In this document: positions 8,619-16,911 of the stretch, piece by piece
Layout of the letters: every line of letters starts with the position of its first letter
Position numbering within the stretch: position 1 is the first letter of the stretch
Source: Clostridia bacterium
GTDB lineage: Bacteria; Bacillota; Clostridia; Oscillospirales; Acutalibacteraceae
Direction: 5' to 3'
Assembly (NCBI GenBank): GCA_017548045.1
Contig: JAFYNR010000022.1
Coordinates: forward strand, 1-64,000
Length of the DNA stretch: 64,000 nt
The notes under the pieces: generated by a model
Seen by the model: only the letters and a program-made list of their open reading frames with translations
The model's database searches: none
What the model was told of the DNA's origin: nothing
Program-made: the position numbers and the translations under genes

Positions 8619-9439
8619 ATAACCATACCCTCCTCGTCACCCGAAAAGCGGTTCATAACCGCCATACAGACAAGAATGAGCACCATCAGAACAAGTGAAA
8701 GCGATGCACCCAGATTGTAGTTATACGACTGCTGGAACTGCCTTTCGATAACGTCACCGATAAGGTCGAATGAGCCGCCGCCAAGCTTCTGTGAAATGTA
8801 GAAGGTGCTTACGGAAGGCACAAAAACCATTGTGATACCCGAAACTATGCCGGGCATACTCATAGGGATAATACATCTGCGGATAACGGTAAGTCTGTTT
8901 CCGCCTAAATCCTGGCAGGCTTCAACCATACTGTGATCAAGCTTTGCCATAACGGAATAAATGGGCAGTATCATATAGGGAAGGAAGTTATAAACCATAC
9001 CCAATATGACGGCACCCTCGGTGTTAATCATATGTATGGGGTCAATGCCGATTTTACCAAGCAGGGAGTTAATAATACCCGTATCCTGCAGAAGCGCCAT
9101 CCACGAATAGGTTCTGATAAGGAAGCTCATCCACATAGGAAGCATAACGAGCATAACCATTGTACGCTGAACTTTTTCAGTGCTCTGCGAAATAAAATAC
9201 GCAAGAGGGAACGCAATCACGAGGCAGATAAGCGTTGCCACGATTCCGAACCATATGGAACGCAGAAAGGTGGGAGCATACTTACTGAGCGCTGTGATAT
9301 TTTCGAGCGTAAAGGCGCCCGAAGCATCGGTAAACGAGTAGTACACAACAAAAATCAGCGGAGCAACTATGAACAGCACCGACCACACAATATAAGGCGA
9401 AGCAACAAGCTTTGAGCCGAGAGTTGATCGATTGTTCAT
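8615..9439 (-). CDS. potB: Spermidine/putrescine ABC transporter permease
   Basis: 274 residues with six predicted membrane segments and the EAA-loop sequence [21 protein letters not shown]. It pairs with PotC to form the transmembrane channel. The ATG at 9439 overlaps the stop of potA (ATGA), and its own stop overlaps the potC start, so the four subunits are translated in step. Confidence 0.92.
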   Translation of the reverse strand: MNNRSTLGSKLVASPYIVWSVLFIVAPLIFVVYYSFTDASGAFTLENITALSKYAPTFLRSIWFGIVATLICLVIAFPLAYFISQSTEKVQRTMVMLVMLPMWMSFLIRTYSWMALLQDTGIINSLLGKIGIDPIHMINTEGAVILGMVYNFLPYMILPIYSVMAKLDHSMVEACQDLGGNRLTVIRRCIIPMSMPGIVSGITMVFVPSVSTFYISQKLGGGSFDLIGDVIERQFQQSYNYNLGASLSLVLMVLILVCMAVMNRFSGDEEGMVI

Positions 9440-10557
9440 TCCTCTTCCTCCTCTGCATTTGAAAGCTCGTCAAATTCTTCGCTGAAGGAGCTGTAATCGC
9501 CGTAAATGCCCGAATATTCGGATTTTTTCATAATATGGATTGCGTCGGGCTCGATAAACAGACCGATTTTTGCACCTTCGGGCTGATAATCGGTTGTCTG
9601 AATCATCCACTTGAAGCCGCCGATATCAACGATGATTTCAAAATGCACACCCTTGAAGGTAACGGACGTTACCACACCGCAAAGCATACCCTTTTCGGGC
9701 TCAACAACATCAACGTCTTCGGGACGTACAACAACGTCAACCGCTTCGTTTTTGCCGAAGCCTTTATCAAGACATTCAAAACGGTGACCCGAAAAATCAA
9801 CAAGGCAGTCGTCAATCATAACACCGTCAAGAATATTACTTTCACCGATGAAATCCGCAACAAAAGCATTCTTGGGTTCATTATAAATATCGAGAGGAGA
9901 ACCTATCTGCTGAATTACACCGCCGTCCATAACAACAACCGTATCGGACATTGAAAGGGCTTCCTCCTGGTCGTGGGTAACGTAGATGAAGGTGATACCC
10001 AATCTCTGCTGAATATTCTTAAGCTCAATCTGCATATCCTTACGGAGTTTAAGGTCGAGCGCACCAAGAGGCTCATCAAGCAGAAGCACACGCGGTTTTA
10101 CCGCAAGAGCACGTGCAATGGCTACTCTCTGCTGCTGACCGCCGGAAAGTGAATTGATGTTACGCTTGTTGAAGCCCGTAAGGTTAACAAGTGCCAGCAT
10201 TTCCTCAACGGTTTCTTTTATCTGCTTTTCGGGCACCTTCTTGATTCTGAGACCGAAAGCAACGTTTTCATAAACATTGAGATGAGGAAAAAGAGCATAA
10301 CGCTGAAAAATAGTGTTAACCTGCCTTTTGTGGGGAGGAACACTATTGATTACTTTATCTTCAAAAATAACCTCACCTTCATCAGGCTGAATAAAGCCTG
10401 CGATAATGCGGAGCGTTGTGGTTTTTCCGCAGCCCGAGGGACCGAGAAAAGTAATAAACTCCTTATCACGGATGTAAAGGTTAAGGTTTTTGAGCACCTG
10501 ATTATTTCCGAATGTAACGGAAATGTTTTTCAAATCGATAATGGCATTTTTTTTCAA
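9436..10557 (-). CDS. potA: Spermidine/putrescine ABC transporter ATP-binding protein
   Basis: 373 residues. Walker A GPSGCGKT (39-46), signature LSGGQQQR (137-144), Walker B LLLDEP (158-163) and the H-loop THDQEEA identify an ABC ATPase; the last 120 residues form the TOBE regulatory region typical of PotA. The start is TTG 10557, with an AGAGGGG element upstream. It is the first gene of the potABCD-NSS operon, behind the promoter at 10620-10648. The tail ends in an acidic stretch ([11 protein letters not shown]). Confidence 0.93.
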   Translation of the reverse strand: MKKNAIIDLKNISVTFGNNQVLKNLNLYIRDKEFITFLGPSGCGKTTTLRIIAGFIQPDEGEVIFEDKVINSVPPHKRQVNTIFQRYALFPHLNVYENVAFGLRIKKVPEKQIKETVEEMLALVNLTGFNKRNINSLSGGQQQRVAIARALAVKPRVLLLDEPLGALDLKLRKDMQIELKNIQQRLGITFIYVTHDQEEALSMSDTVVVMDGGVIQQIGSPLDIYNEPKNAFVADFIGESNILDGVMIDDCLVDFSGHRFECLDKGFGKNEAVDVVVRPEDVDVVEPEKGMLCGVVTSVTFKGVHFEIIVDIGGFKWMIQTTDYQPEGAKIGLFIEPDAIHIMKKSEYSGIYGDYSSFSEEFDELSNAEEEEE

Positions 10558-10619
10558 TTATGCAGCCCCTCTCTGCCCTTGCCGCAAAAGCGGCACTACG
10601 GCTTATTATAATATAATAA

Positions 10620-10648
10620 AATATAGAGCAAAAACTTGCAAATGTCAA
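10620..10648 (-). promoter_or_regulatory. Promoter of the potABCD-NSS operon
   Basis: Minus strand: TTGACA (10648-10643), 17-base spacer, TATATT (10625-10620). The 60-base leader contains a small hairpin GCCGC-AAAA-GCGGC (10581-10594). Otherwise the 10558-10777 gap shows nothing further that I can support. Confidence 0.7.
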
Positions 10649-10777
10649 CAATTTTTTTAACAAATCCGTGAAAATTCCGTTACAATTCGGGTTTGCCAAA
10701 TATTTCTCTTCGATTTGCTCGTTAATGCTCTTTTTTTCTCTGTTTTTCTCGATTTTTATATTTTAAAAGTTTTCCTA

Positions 10778-10996
10778 TTATTTTATCCTTTTCGGTTCAT
10801 CAATGATACCTGCGATATAATCAAGCGATACATTGTAGTATTTTGCGAGAGTAATATACTTATCTATCCCCATCTGCGCTGCGCCTCGTTCATAGCGACT
10901 GTACTGAGTCTGCTGAATATTGAGCACCTTTGCTACTTCTGCCTGTGTCAGGTCGTTATCCTCTCTGATATCTCTGAGTCTCTGATAATAATTCAT
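10778..10996 (-). CDS. Small XRE-family helix-turn-helix regulator
   Basis: 72 residues, essentially one Cro/CI-type DNA-binding domain: RLRDIREDNDLTQAEVAKVL, then the recognition helix QQTQYSRYERG, then a helix ending LDYIAGI. No sensor domain is visible. I prefer ATG 10996 (nine bases after AAGGTGG) over ATG 11002, which is too close. It is transcribed away from the secreted-protein gene at 11169; the shared upstream region holds three AGAACT half-sites, so it probably controls that gene and itself. Confidence 0.85.
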   Translation of the reverse strand: MNYYQRLRDIREDNDLTQAEVAKVLNIQQTQYSRYERGAAQMGIDKYITLAKYYNVSLDYIAGIIDEPKRIK

Positions 10997-11031
10997 GTGC
11001 ATTTACCACCTTTTCGACTCGAATATATCAT

Positions 11032-11072
11032 AGAACTGAAAAATACTATTGACATTAGAACTTATCAGTTCT
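11032..11072. promoter_or_regulatory. Putative operator of the XRE regulator
   Basis: Three half-sites: AGAACT at 11032-11037, AGAACT at 11057-11062 and its inverse AGTTCT at 11067-11072. The last two form the dyad AGAACT-TATC-AGTTCT exactly inside the spacer of promoter P1. Assignment to the adjacent XRE protein is inferred from position. Confidence 0.5.
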
Positions 11073-11077
11073 ATAAT
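11049..11077 (+). promoter_or_regulatory. Promoter P1 of the secreted-protein gene at 11169
   Basis: TTGACA (11049-11054), 17-base spacer, TATAAT (11072-11077): a full-consensus vegetative promoter whose spacer is filled by the putative operator dyad. Confidence 0.75.
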
Positions 11078-11107
11078 TATGTTGTGCAAGAGCAATGGCG
11101 CTGCATA

Positions 11108-11136
11108 TTGACAAATTGTTCCATTTGTTCTAAAAT
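11108..11136 (+). promoter_or_regulatory. Promoter P2 of the secreted-protein gene at 11169
   Basis: TTGACA (11108-11113), 17-base spacer, TAAAAT (11131-11136), only 59 bases after P1. The spacer contains a direct repeat of TTGTTC. Confidence 0.6.
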
Positions 11137-11168
11137 TAAAGTGTAAGGAATACAAAGGAGGAAAATTT

Positions 11169-12200
11169 ATGTTCAACTTTCTCTATGCAATCTTAGCGTT
11201 TTTCTTTTCGGTTTCATCTTTTTTCACAGTGCTTTTCGGAAACAATCTCTGCACGCTGATGGTAACCTGTAACGAAGAAAGAGGTTATGTCTGGGAATGT
11301 GATATTGAAGATGACAGCATCGCAGTTGTAAAAAGCGAAAAAACAGGCAGTACAATCCAGACTTTTGTGCTGGAAGGCATAAGCGAAGGTCAGACGGAAG
11401 TAACCCTTACCAACAAAAAAGGCGAAACAACTCAATGCATAATTTATTCAACAGCTGAAATTAATCCATATAACGGCAAAACAGAATTTTATCAGATTTA
11501 TGTCCTCTATGATTTCGGCACATATATAGGCTATGACGAAGGTATAACCCTCACCGCAGAAACTCCCGTTGAAGGCGGTTATTGGAGTATGGGATTATCT
11601 GATTGGGAGCCTGAACTTGCGTCCGACCCCGAAACAGTAAACGGTGTATGCACCTTTGATGTTATCAACACATCAATGACCGACGAAAAATACGCAACAC
11701 TTTTCACATATTACGACAAAGACGGTAATCCCCTTGAAACACAGTTCAAAGCCTACACACTCAAAAAAGATGGAACAATTTCTTACATTGACGAAAGCAG
11801 GCTTGCAAAGGTTGAGCTTCCTGCCGATTTTTCAAAGCTTGAAATGTGGAGAATTGCCGAGGACAGCACAGAAAGCAACTCTGCTGAAATCATAAACATT
11901 TACCTCACCGCCGATTCCTTCGGAAGCGTTTATATTCCCGAAGATTTCGTCTCATCGGATATGACCGAACTTCTCAAAGAACTTATCGGTGCGGTTCCCG
12001 TTGACGGCACAAGCACTGTTGTTATTGAAGCTCTCCGCGAAGGCACTGCCGAATTCAGGCTTGAAAAGGTTGATATGTATCCCCTTGTGAAAGGCGAGGA
12101 CAGATATGACATTTATCTTGATCGCTGTGAAGTTATCGAAACGGTAACCGTTACGGTAACGGTTGATGCTGATTTGAATATTACATACGAAATCAAGTAA
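11169..12200 (+). CDS. Predicted secreted or membrane-anchored beta-rich protein
   Basis: 343 residues, not recognised. Residues 1-25 are hydrophobic (MFNFLYAILAFFFSVSSFFTVLF), a signal peptide or anchor. The next 80 residues (RGYVWECDIEDD, then QTFVLEGISEGQTEVTL) resemble chagasin-like inhibitor or bacterial Ig-like folds: a GY-W loop, then alternating strands. The rest alternates short strands and ends VTVTVDADLNITYEIK. It has an AAAGGAGG site, two consensus promoters and an operator-like dyad, so expression should be strong but controlled by the divergent XRE gene. The inhibitor idea is a guess from pattern only. Confidence 0.65.
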   Translation: MFNFLYAILAFFFSVSSFFTVLFGNNLCTLMVTCNEERGYVWECDIEDDSIAVVKSEKTGSTIQTFVLEGISEGQTEVTLTNKKGETTQCIIYSTAEINPYNGKTEFYQIYVLYDFGTYIGYDEGITLTAETPVEGGYWSMGLSDWEPELASDPETVNGVCTFDVINTSMTDEKYATLFTYYDKDGNPLETQFKAYTLKKDGTISYIDESRLAKVELPADFSKLEMWRIAEDSTESNSAEIINIYLTADSFGSVYIPEDFVSSDMTELLKELIGAVPVDGTSTVVIEALREGTAEFRLEKVDMYPLVKGEDRYDIYLDRCEVIETVTVTVTVDADLNITYEIK

Positions 12201-12211
12201 ATAAAATAATA

Positions 12212-12269
12212 ACCCCGATACAAACGGGCAATACTTTTATTGCCATTAACTGTATCGGGGTGATTTTTT
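12212..12269 (+). terminator. Hairpin that ends the upstream gene and covers the sigG ribosome binding site
   Basis: ACCCCGATACA (12212-12222) pairs perfectly with TGTATCGGGGT (12251-12261); T6 follows at 12264-12269. An inner stem GGCAATA/TATTGCC (12227-12233, 12238-12244) sits in the loop. The right arm contains GGGGTGAT, the only plausible Shine-Dalgarno of sigG, and the T run runs into its TTG start. Read-through RNA from 11169 would be terminated or left untranslated. Confidence 0.7.
12227..12236 (+). promoter_or_regulatory. sigG: Sigma-F-like -10 element inside the hairpin loop
   Basis: GGCAATACTT fits the sigma-F -10 consensus GGNRANAMTW at every position. The -35 fifteen bases upstream (TAATA, 12207-12211) matches only three of five. 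Initiation about seven bases downstream would give an RNA lacking the left arm of the hairpin. Part of the match is forced by the inner palindrome, so it could be coincidence. Confidence 0.45.
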
Positions 12270-13044
12270 GCAATTCAGCAAGGTTGAAATCTGCGGAGTC
12301 AACACCGCCAAACTGAAAGTGTTGAAGGAAAGTGAAAAAATGGACCTGCTCAGAAAAGCAAGAGCCGGCGACAAAAAAGCACGGGACGAGCTTGTGACGG
12401 GCAACCTGCGGCTTGTGCTCAGTGTTATTCAGAGATTTTCAAACAGGGGCGAAAATCCCGACGACCTTTTTCAGGTGGGATGTATCGGTCTGATAAAAGC
12501 CATTGACAACTTCGATATGAACCTTGACGTGCGCTTCAGCACCTACGCCTGCCCTATGATAATCGGTGAAGTAAGGCGCCATCTGAGGGATAATAACCCT
12601 GTCAGAGTCAGCCGCTCCGTAAGGGATACCGCCTACCACGCAATGCAGGTGAGGGAAAGGCTCATAAACGAGCTTGAACGCGACCCCACACCCGAAGAAA
12701 TCGCAAAAGAGCTGGGCATTTCAAAAGAAAGCGTTATTATGGCGCTTGATGCCATAGTCGAGCCCGTTTCATTAAGCGAACCCGTTTACTCCGACGGAGG
12801 CGACACGATTTACGTTATGGATCAGATAGGCGACACGGAAACCGACGAAAGCTGGCTTGACGAAATATTGCTGAAACAGGCAATAAAAAATCTTAACAGC
12901 CGTGAAAAAAAGATCCTTTCACTAAGGTTTATGCAGGGAAAAACCCAGATGGAGGTCGCAAGTGAAATAGGCATATCGCAGGCACAGGTATCACGGCTTG
13001 AAAAAGGTGCAATCAAAAAAATAAAGGATAACAACAGGGCATAA
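12268..13044 (+). CDS. sigG: RNA polymerase sporulation sigma factor SigG
   Basis: 258 residues, against about 260 in Bacillus. The opening KVEICGVNTAKLKVL is a SigG hallmark. Region 2 reads DDLFQVGCIGLIKAIDNFD and FSTYACPMIIGEVRRHLRDN; region 3 includes PVSLSEPVYSDGGDTIYVMD; region 4 ends QGKTQMEVASEIGISQAQVSRLEKGAI. SigG directs late forespore transcription, so the organism should make endospores. The start is a weak TTG at 12268 just after GGGGTGAT in a hairpin arm. Unlike Bacillus and many clostridia, sigE is not next door; the upstream neighbour is the secreted-protein gene. Confidence 0.95.
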   Translation: MQFSKVEICGVNTAKLKVLKESEKMDLLRKARAGDKKARDELVTGNLRLVLSVIQRFSNRGENPDDLFQVGCIGLIKAIDNFDMNLDVRFSTYACPMIIGEVRRHLRDNNPVRVSRSVRDTAYHAMQVRERLINELERDPTPEEIAKELGISKESVIMALDAIVEPVSLSEPVYSDGGDTIYVMDQIGDTETDESWLDEILLKQAIKNLNSREKKILSLRFMQGKTQMEVASEIGISQAQVSRLEKGAIKKIKDNNRA

Positions 13045-13049
13045 AAAAT

Positions 13050-13078
13050 GCCTCGTCTGTGCGACGAGGCGTTTTTTT
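13050..13078. terminator. Terminator after sigG, shared with the convergent phosphoesterase gene
   Basis: GCCTCGTC (13050-13057), loop TGTGC, GACGAGGC (13063-13070), then seven T residues; six A residues precede the stem, so it can work in both directions. The T run reaches the stop codon of the opposite gene. Confidence 0.9.
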
Positions 13079-14444
13079 ATCTCTCAATTACGTATGTTGC
13101 GTATGAAAGGAACTGACCTTCAAGGAATTCACAGGCGGTGAATACGATTCTGTCCTCATAAACCTCAACAAGAGTACCCTCGGACGAGCGCATATAATGC
13201 TCTGAAGAATCGTCAATATTCGCCGTTGTTCTTCTGGGTGAGGATACGCTTGAAATGTGAACCATGGTTGCGTATTCTCCGCCGTAGTTTGTTATATTGA
13301 GCTGAGGATTAAGCTCCTGCATATCGTATGCCCAGTGTGAATGTCCGTTAAAGAACACAACGTTTTCATATTTATCCATCAGTTCTTCCATTCTGATTTC
13401 ATCGGGGCAATCCTCTGTGAAAGGAAGGTCGTAATGGCGACCCACGTTGTTTTCAAGATTGCCTTCGCCCATATAGGGATTTTCACCCTCAACGGGGTTA
13501 TTGAGGAAGGTATGGAAGAAAAGATAAACAGTTCTGTCCTTATATGTTTCAAGCTGTGCTTCAAACCAATCAAGCTGTTCGTCGGTCAGAAGACGGCTGT
13601 ATACATCACCGTAAGACCACTGATACTGGCAAAGGAAAATGAACACGTCCTCGCAGCCTTCGGGGCTGTATACGAAATCAAGACCGTTATCGGCAACCGC
13701 TTTCACGCCTGCCGCCTTATTTTCGCCGTAAACACCCGTGTTGATAAGTGACTGCCAGTTCTGAAGCGTAAACTTATCGTTTACGTCGTGGTTGCCAGTG
13801 CTTGTATAAACGGGAAAATCATAATCCGAAACGATGTCGTTGTAGTATTCAAACGAGCTTATTTCGCCGTTTGCGGAAATATCGCCCGAAATACCGACCA
13901 TATCAACACCCATCTGCTCCATAAAGTTAAGAGCATTGGGGAAGGTCAGCAGTGCATCATCACCTGTAAGAGAGCCGTTGTATCTGTTGAAATGTACGTC
14001 GCTGAGTGCACCGAAGGAATAAAGCATTTCACCGTAATCGGCAACCTTTCCGTCGGGAATTTCGGTTTCGCCCGCAAGAGTGCCGCATTTGTAAGCAAGC
14101 ACTGTTTCCGCACCTTCGGGAATAGCGGTGAAATCATAGATATCAACACTGCCTTCGCCGTTTTTGACGTCAACCTCGGCAAATTCACTGTAATAAACAG
14201 TGTAATCGCCTACTTTTTCGCTGAGCTTTTCGCCGTCGGCATCGCCCCAATAAAGGTCGTAGCTGCCGCCCAGCTTTGAAGCAACGGTAACGGTACCCGC
14301 GGCTGAGCCGGGAGTTTCGTTATCATAGACGTATTCAATCTCCGCACTGTCACCGATAAACAGGACGTCAAACGAAAGTCCGCCGAAAGACGATACAAGG
14401 GGCATAAAAATAACCATAATTGAGATCAAAACTTTACTGAGCAT
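13077..14444 (-). CDS. Exported calcineurin-like metallophosphoesterase
   Basis: 455 residues. A signal peptide or anchor (MLSKVLISIMVIFMPLVSSF) is followed by about 120 residues of beta-rich sequence, then the dinuclear-metal phosphoesterase core: SDVHFNRY, GDISANG, GNHDVND, HTFLN and NGHSHWAY, all motifs present. It is likely an extracytoplasmic hydrolase; the substrate is unknown. The N-terminal region resembles the Ig-like domains seen before such cores in secreted enzymes. It is the last gene of the leftward run from galK, 18 bases after yhhN. Confidence 0.85.
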   Translation of the reverse strand: MLSKVLISIMVIFMPLVSSFGGLSFDVLFIGDSAEIEYVYDNETPGSAAGTVTVASKLGGSYDLYWGDADGEKLSEKVGDYTVYYSEFAEVDVKNGEGSVDIYDFTAIPEGAETVLAYKCGTLAGETEIPDGKVADYGEMLYSFGALSDVHFNRYNGSLTGDDALLTFPNALNFMEQMGVDMVGISGDISANGEISSFEYYNDIVSDYDFPVYTSTGNHDVNDKFTLQNWQSLINTGVYGENKAAGVKAVADNGLDFVYSPEGCEDVFIFLCQYQWSYGDVYSRLLTDEQLDWFEAQLETYKDRTVYLFFHTFLNNPVEGENPYMGEGNLENNVGRHYDLPFTEDCPDEIRMEELMDKYENVVFFNGHSHWAYDMQELNPQLNITNYGGEYATMVHISSVSSPRRTTANIDDSSEHYMRSSEGTLVEVYEDRIVFTACEFLEGQFLSYATYVIER

Positions 14445-14462
14445 TATTATTTCCTCCTCTTT

Positions 14463-15152
14463 TTATTTCAACAGTGCTACCGACATTGCAAGCAAAATCT
14501 GCGCCGTGTAATAGGTTGAAAGTTCTGCTGTTACAAAAACGTTTTTCTTCTTGACAGGTGTGAAATATAAAAATCCGAGACAAGTATCGCTGAGTATAAA
14601 CAGCACGGCTCCTGCAAATGCAGACCAATATGCCGTCTGACCGCCCGAAAGGGCAAGATTGAGCGCGGATGCCGCCTTGAACGCAAGCACCGCATAATAA
14701 ACCGACATCACAATCCGCATTTTGCCGTCTGCTTTCATTTTCAGAGCTTTTATGGCGATGAACGCTCCGATGCCGAAAACAATACCCACCGCAAGAGCAA
14801 CAAAACTGAAACTGCTTGACCTTATGAATGCACACAGATAGAAGATGTGCCCAACAAGGAAATAAAGCAATCCGAGTGGCACCAGCTTGCCTCTGAAGGT
14901 TGGTGCAATCTCCTTGATGCCCAAAAGGATATCTCCGCAGAATCCGAACATCAGCGCAAAGCATACAAGGCAGAAATAATATGTATCAACGGGATTAAGC
15001 GAATATCCCACAACCGCAACTGAAATAAAGCCGAAGCTTGCCATAAACTTGCACAGCATACCTTCAAACGCCTTGTTTTTGCGCCGCAAAGAAATACATC
15101 CGGCCGCAAAGGCAACCGTCAGCACCGCAAGAACAATACAGAACGGTGACAT
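14463..15152 (-). CDS. YhhN (TMEM86/lysoplasmalogenase) family membrane protein
   Basis: About 229 residues, eight predicted membrane segments. Family hallmarks are GFCGDILLGI, the ILSDTCLGF segment and the C-terminal STYYTAQILLA. Animal and some bacterial members hydrolyse lysoplasmalogens; plasmalogens are common in clostridia, so that activity is plausible but not proven here. I set the start at ATG 15152 (AAGGGGGAG four bases upstream), not at the earlier codon 15188, which lies inside the preceding gene. Confidence 0.8.
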   Translation of the reverse strand: MSPFCIVLAVLTVAFAAGCISLRRKNKAFEGMLCKFMASFGFISVAVVGYSLNPVDTYYFCLVCFALMFGFCGDILLGIKEIAPTFRGKLVPLGLLYFLVGHIFYLCAFIRSSSFSFVALAVGIVFGIGAFIAIKALKMKADGKMRIVMSVYYAVLAFKAASALNLALSGGQTAYWSAFAGAVLFILSDTCLGFLYFTPVKKKNVFVTAELSTYYTAQILLAMSVALLK

Positions 15153-15172
15153 ACAACTCCCCCTTAATTCAT

Positions 15173-15898
15173 TTAACAAATTGCCCACTTGCCGCAGATT
15201 TCAAATCCGATTCTTGAATAGAAATCAGCCAGCGAATCATTACGGCAAAAAAGAAAAACTTCCTTACCTTTTTTTAACTCGGCGAGGGCTCCTACAAGCC
15301 TTGAAGCATAGCCTCTGCCTCTTACGGCAGGGCTTGTACCCACCGCACCGAGAAGAACACTTTTTCTGCCTTCAAAAAGTGCAAACGCACAGGCACACAG
15401 CCTGCCGTCGCACTCTGCTGCCGCAAGGGATGCTGTGGATTTATTCAGCCTTGAGCATACGTCTGCAAGAAATGTGCCGTAATCACCGAGTTCAAATCCG
15501 CATTCACACAAAAGGGCATATATTTCTTTTTTATCGTAGTCAAAAAGAATATCTTTACAAGCCGATGCTCCGCCTGTATATTTCACGGTGAACGAGGTGT
15601 TTTTCGGTGTGATACCAAGCTTTACGGAAAACTTTGAATCAAAAGTAAGACTTGAATAACCTGACACTTTCAGGAATTCCGAAAGTTCTTCAAAATCCGC
15701 ATTTTCCGTGCAGCATAACGTTGCGTTGCCGTCGATTCTGCTTATTGCTGCAACAGGCATTCCTTCAACCTTCTGCACCCAGAAAAGCGCAAAATCATGG
15801 GCAGTGCCATAGGTATCCGCAAGGGCGGTAATCCTCGCACCATAAGGGTCGGCAGGCAGAAAATCAAGTTCGCATATATCATTTATAAGAGTTATCAT
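15173..15898 (-). CDS. GNAT family N-acetyltransferase
   Basis: 241 residues from ATG 15898, which overlaps the stop of the upstream M42 gene (ATGA). The acetyl-CoA loop reads VRGRGYASRLVGAL in the C-terminal half, followed by VFLFCRNDSLADFYSRIGFE, the usual GNAT beta-5/helix-4 end. The N-terminal 120 residues are divergent. The acceptor substrate cannot be told. Coupling to a peptidase gene suggests peptide or amino-acid metabolism, but only weakly. Confidence 0.8.
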   Translation of the reverse strand: MITLINDICELDFLPADPYGARITALADTYGTAHDFALFWVQKVEGMPVAAISRIDGNATLCCTENADFEELSEFLKVSGYSSLTFDSKFSVKLGITPKNTSFTVKYTGGASACKDILFDYDKKEIYALLCECGFELGDYGTFLADVCSRLNKSTASLAAAECDGRLCACAFALFEGRKSVLLGAVGTSPAVRGRGYASRLVGALAELKKGKEVFLFCRNDSLADFYSRIGFEICGKWAIC

Positions 15899-16911
15899 TT
15901 GGCAAAATCCTCTGCAAGCGCTTTGACAAGCTTCAGACTTTCTTCCGCATCGCTGTATTTTATCACTCCGCCGGGTGAATGAAGATATCTGCAAGGCACG
16001 GAAACAGTCAGCACCCTGACGCCTCCCCTGCTCTTATGGATTGCACCTGCATCGTTGCCGCCTGCAACCATAGTCTTGGGCTGAATCGCAATATCCTTCT
16101 CCTTTGCGATTTCAAAGGCTCTGTCAAAAAGTTCTTTACTGTAAAGCGTGCTTCTGTCCATAAACGAAACCGTACCGCCGTTACCGCAGATGCACACTCT
16201 TTTTTCATCCTTTACGCCCGAAATATCGGCGGCGGTTGTGGTTTCAACAACCACTGCATAGTCGGGTGCAATGCTGAATGCGGCGGTCTGTGCACCTCTT
16301 GTGCCGATTTCCTCCTGCACGCTGAATGAAAACCAGGCATCGTATTCAAGCTCACTTCTTATCATTTCAACAAGAATCGCACAGCCCACTCTGTCGTCAA
16401 GCGCCTTTGATTTCACAAAGCCTTCACCGAATTCAACAAAACCGCCTGCAAACCAGGCTGAATCACCGAGGCTTACGTATTCAGCCGCTTCTTCGCGGCT
16501 TGAAGCACCTATGTCAATGTATAACTCATCTGCACCGGGAATATCCGCCAATGCATTTTCCGCCACAAGATGACCGGGCTTTATGCCGATAACTCCGTTA
16601 ACTGCTTTTTCGCCTACCTTGACGGTTCTGCCCAGAATAACACGGGTATCGATGCCGCCTACCTTGGTGAAATGAAGATAGCCTTCGGAGGTGATTGCGG
16701 TTATTATCAGACCCACCTCGTCCATATGAGCATCCAGCATAACCTTCTTGTTTGCAGGCTTCCTGCCCTTTTTGAAAACAAGAAGATTTCCCAGAGGGTC
16801 AATGCTGTATTCGGCACAGCCCTCTATCTTTTCAATTATATAATCACGTACTGCGTTCTCTCTGCCCGATATACCCGGAAGCGCGCAGAGTTCTTTAATC
16901 ATTTCAAGCAT
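15895..16911 (-). CDS. M42 family metallo-aminopeptidase
   Basis: 338 residues from ATG 16911, preceded by AAGGGGTG and overlapping the upstream stop by eight bases. Metal-ligand motifs are complete: DAHMDEVG, LDDRVGC, QEEIGTRGA (the catalytic glutamate pair), VVETTTAAD and the C-terminal YLHSPGGVI. M42 enzymes are cytosolic dinuclear-metal aminopeptidases of the TET/FrvX/PepA type that degrade peptides from the N-terminus. A second, diverged copy lies directly upstream. Confidence 0.9.
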   Translation of the reverse strand: MLEMIKELCALPGISGRENAVRDYIIEKIEGCAEYSIDPLGNLLVFKKGRKPANKKVMLDAHMDEVGLIITAITSEGYLHFTKVGGIDTRVILGRTVKVGEKAVNGVIGIKPGHLVAENALADIPGADELYIDIGASSREEAAEYVSLGDSAWFAGGFVEFGEGFVKSKALDDRVGCAILVEMIRSELEYDAWFSFSVQEEIGTRGAQTAAFSIAPDYAVVVETTTAADISGVKDEKRVCICGNGGTVSFMDRSTLYSKELFDRAFEIAKEKDIAIQPKTMVAGGNDAGAIHKSRGGVRVLTVSVPCRYLHSPGGVIKYSDAEESLKLVKALAEDFAK

